A stretch of DNA of 5,576 bases from Flavobacterium sp. (lineage in GTDB: Bacteria > Bacteroidota > Bacteroidia > Flavobacteriales > Flavobacteriaceae), in the NCBI GenBank assembly GCA_024642295.1, contig JAHEBK010000130.1:1-5576 (forward strand), in the 5' to 3' direction. Positions 5,520-5,576 of the stretch are shown in pieces. Under the pieces are notes generated by a model. The model saw nothing but the letters and a program-made list of their open reading frames with translations. It searched no databases and was not told the origin of the DNA. The stretch's first letter is position 1. Every line of letters starts with the position of its first letter. The position numbers and the translations under genes were made by a program.

Positions 5520-5576
5520 TTAAGCATTTGCTGTAGCGGCTTCTTTGTCTATTTTTCCAATCAATCCAGCCAAAAC
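5520..5576 (-). CDS. C-terminal end of an unidentified protein (partial)
   Basis: The minus-strand frame is open from the right edge and ends at TAA (5522-5520). The visible tail is 18 residues, VLAGLIGKIDKEAATANA. The clear minus-strand terminator 52 nt downstream supports a real gene end. The fragment has a short hydrophobic start and an Ala-rich end, too little to name a family; most of the gene lies outside the window. Confidence 0.6.
   Translation of the reverse strand, partial: VLAGLIGKIDKEAATANA

Overview
The window looks like a chromosomal segment of a Flavobacterium-type member of the Bacteroidota. The DNA is strongly AT-rich. Possible promoters match the Bacteroidota -7 consensus TAnnTTTG rather than TATAAT, Shine-Dalgarno sites are weak or absent, and one secreted protein ends in a type IX secretion (T9SS) type A sorting domain. 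No mobile element, CRISPR array, tRNA or rRNA is visible.

Layout from left to right: (1) the last 20 codons of a + strand gene of unknown function (3-65). (2) A bidirectional terminator (about 142-173) shared with a convergent small gene (188-382, minus) that encodes a low-complexity Ala/Val/Asp/Thr lipoprotein. (3) A 376-bp AT-rich stretch without a gene (383-758), holding the lipoprotein promoter and one terminator-like hairpin of unexplained orientation. (4) waaA/kdtA (759-2012, minus), the Kdo transferase of lipid A-core assembly. It is divergent from (5) a WbpE/WlbC-like sugar aminotransferase (2165-3295, plus). (6) A very strong stem-loop terminator (3313-3363), whose T tail contains the stop codon of the next convergent gene. 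(7) A tight two-gene minus-strand operon: a secreted alpha/beta-hydrolase esterase (4438-5328), then, after 4 nt, a T9SS-exported jelly-roll protein resembling Cip1/polysaccharide lyases (3354-4433). (8) A minus-strand terminator (5436-5467) and the last 18 codons of another minus-strand gene (5520-5576, unidentified).

Two themes emerge. The kdtA/aminotransferase pair points to synthesis of the cell's own surface polysaccharide: Kdo addition to lipid A, and an amino sugar nucleotide for O-antigen or other glycans. The esterase/jelly-roll pair points to breakdown of an external, probably esterified, acidic or plant/algal polysaccharide. The first of its proteins should stay in the periplasm (Sec signal only), while the second should reach the cell surface or medium through T9SS.

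The least ordinary features are the esterase/jelly-roll operon and the tandem 13-bp dyad repeat overlapping its predicted -7 element, which looks like an operator. I see no clearly new defence or mobile system here.
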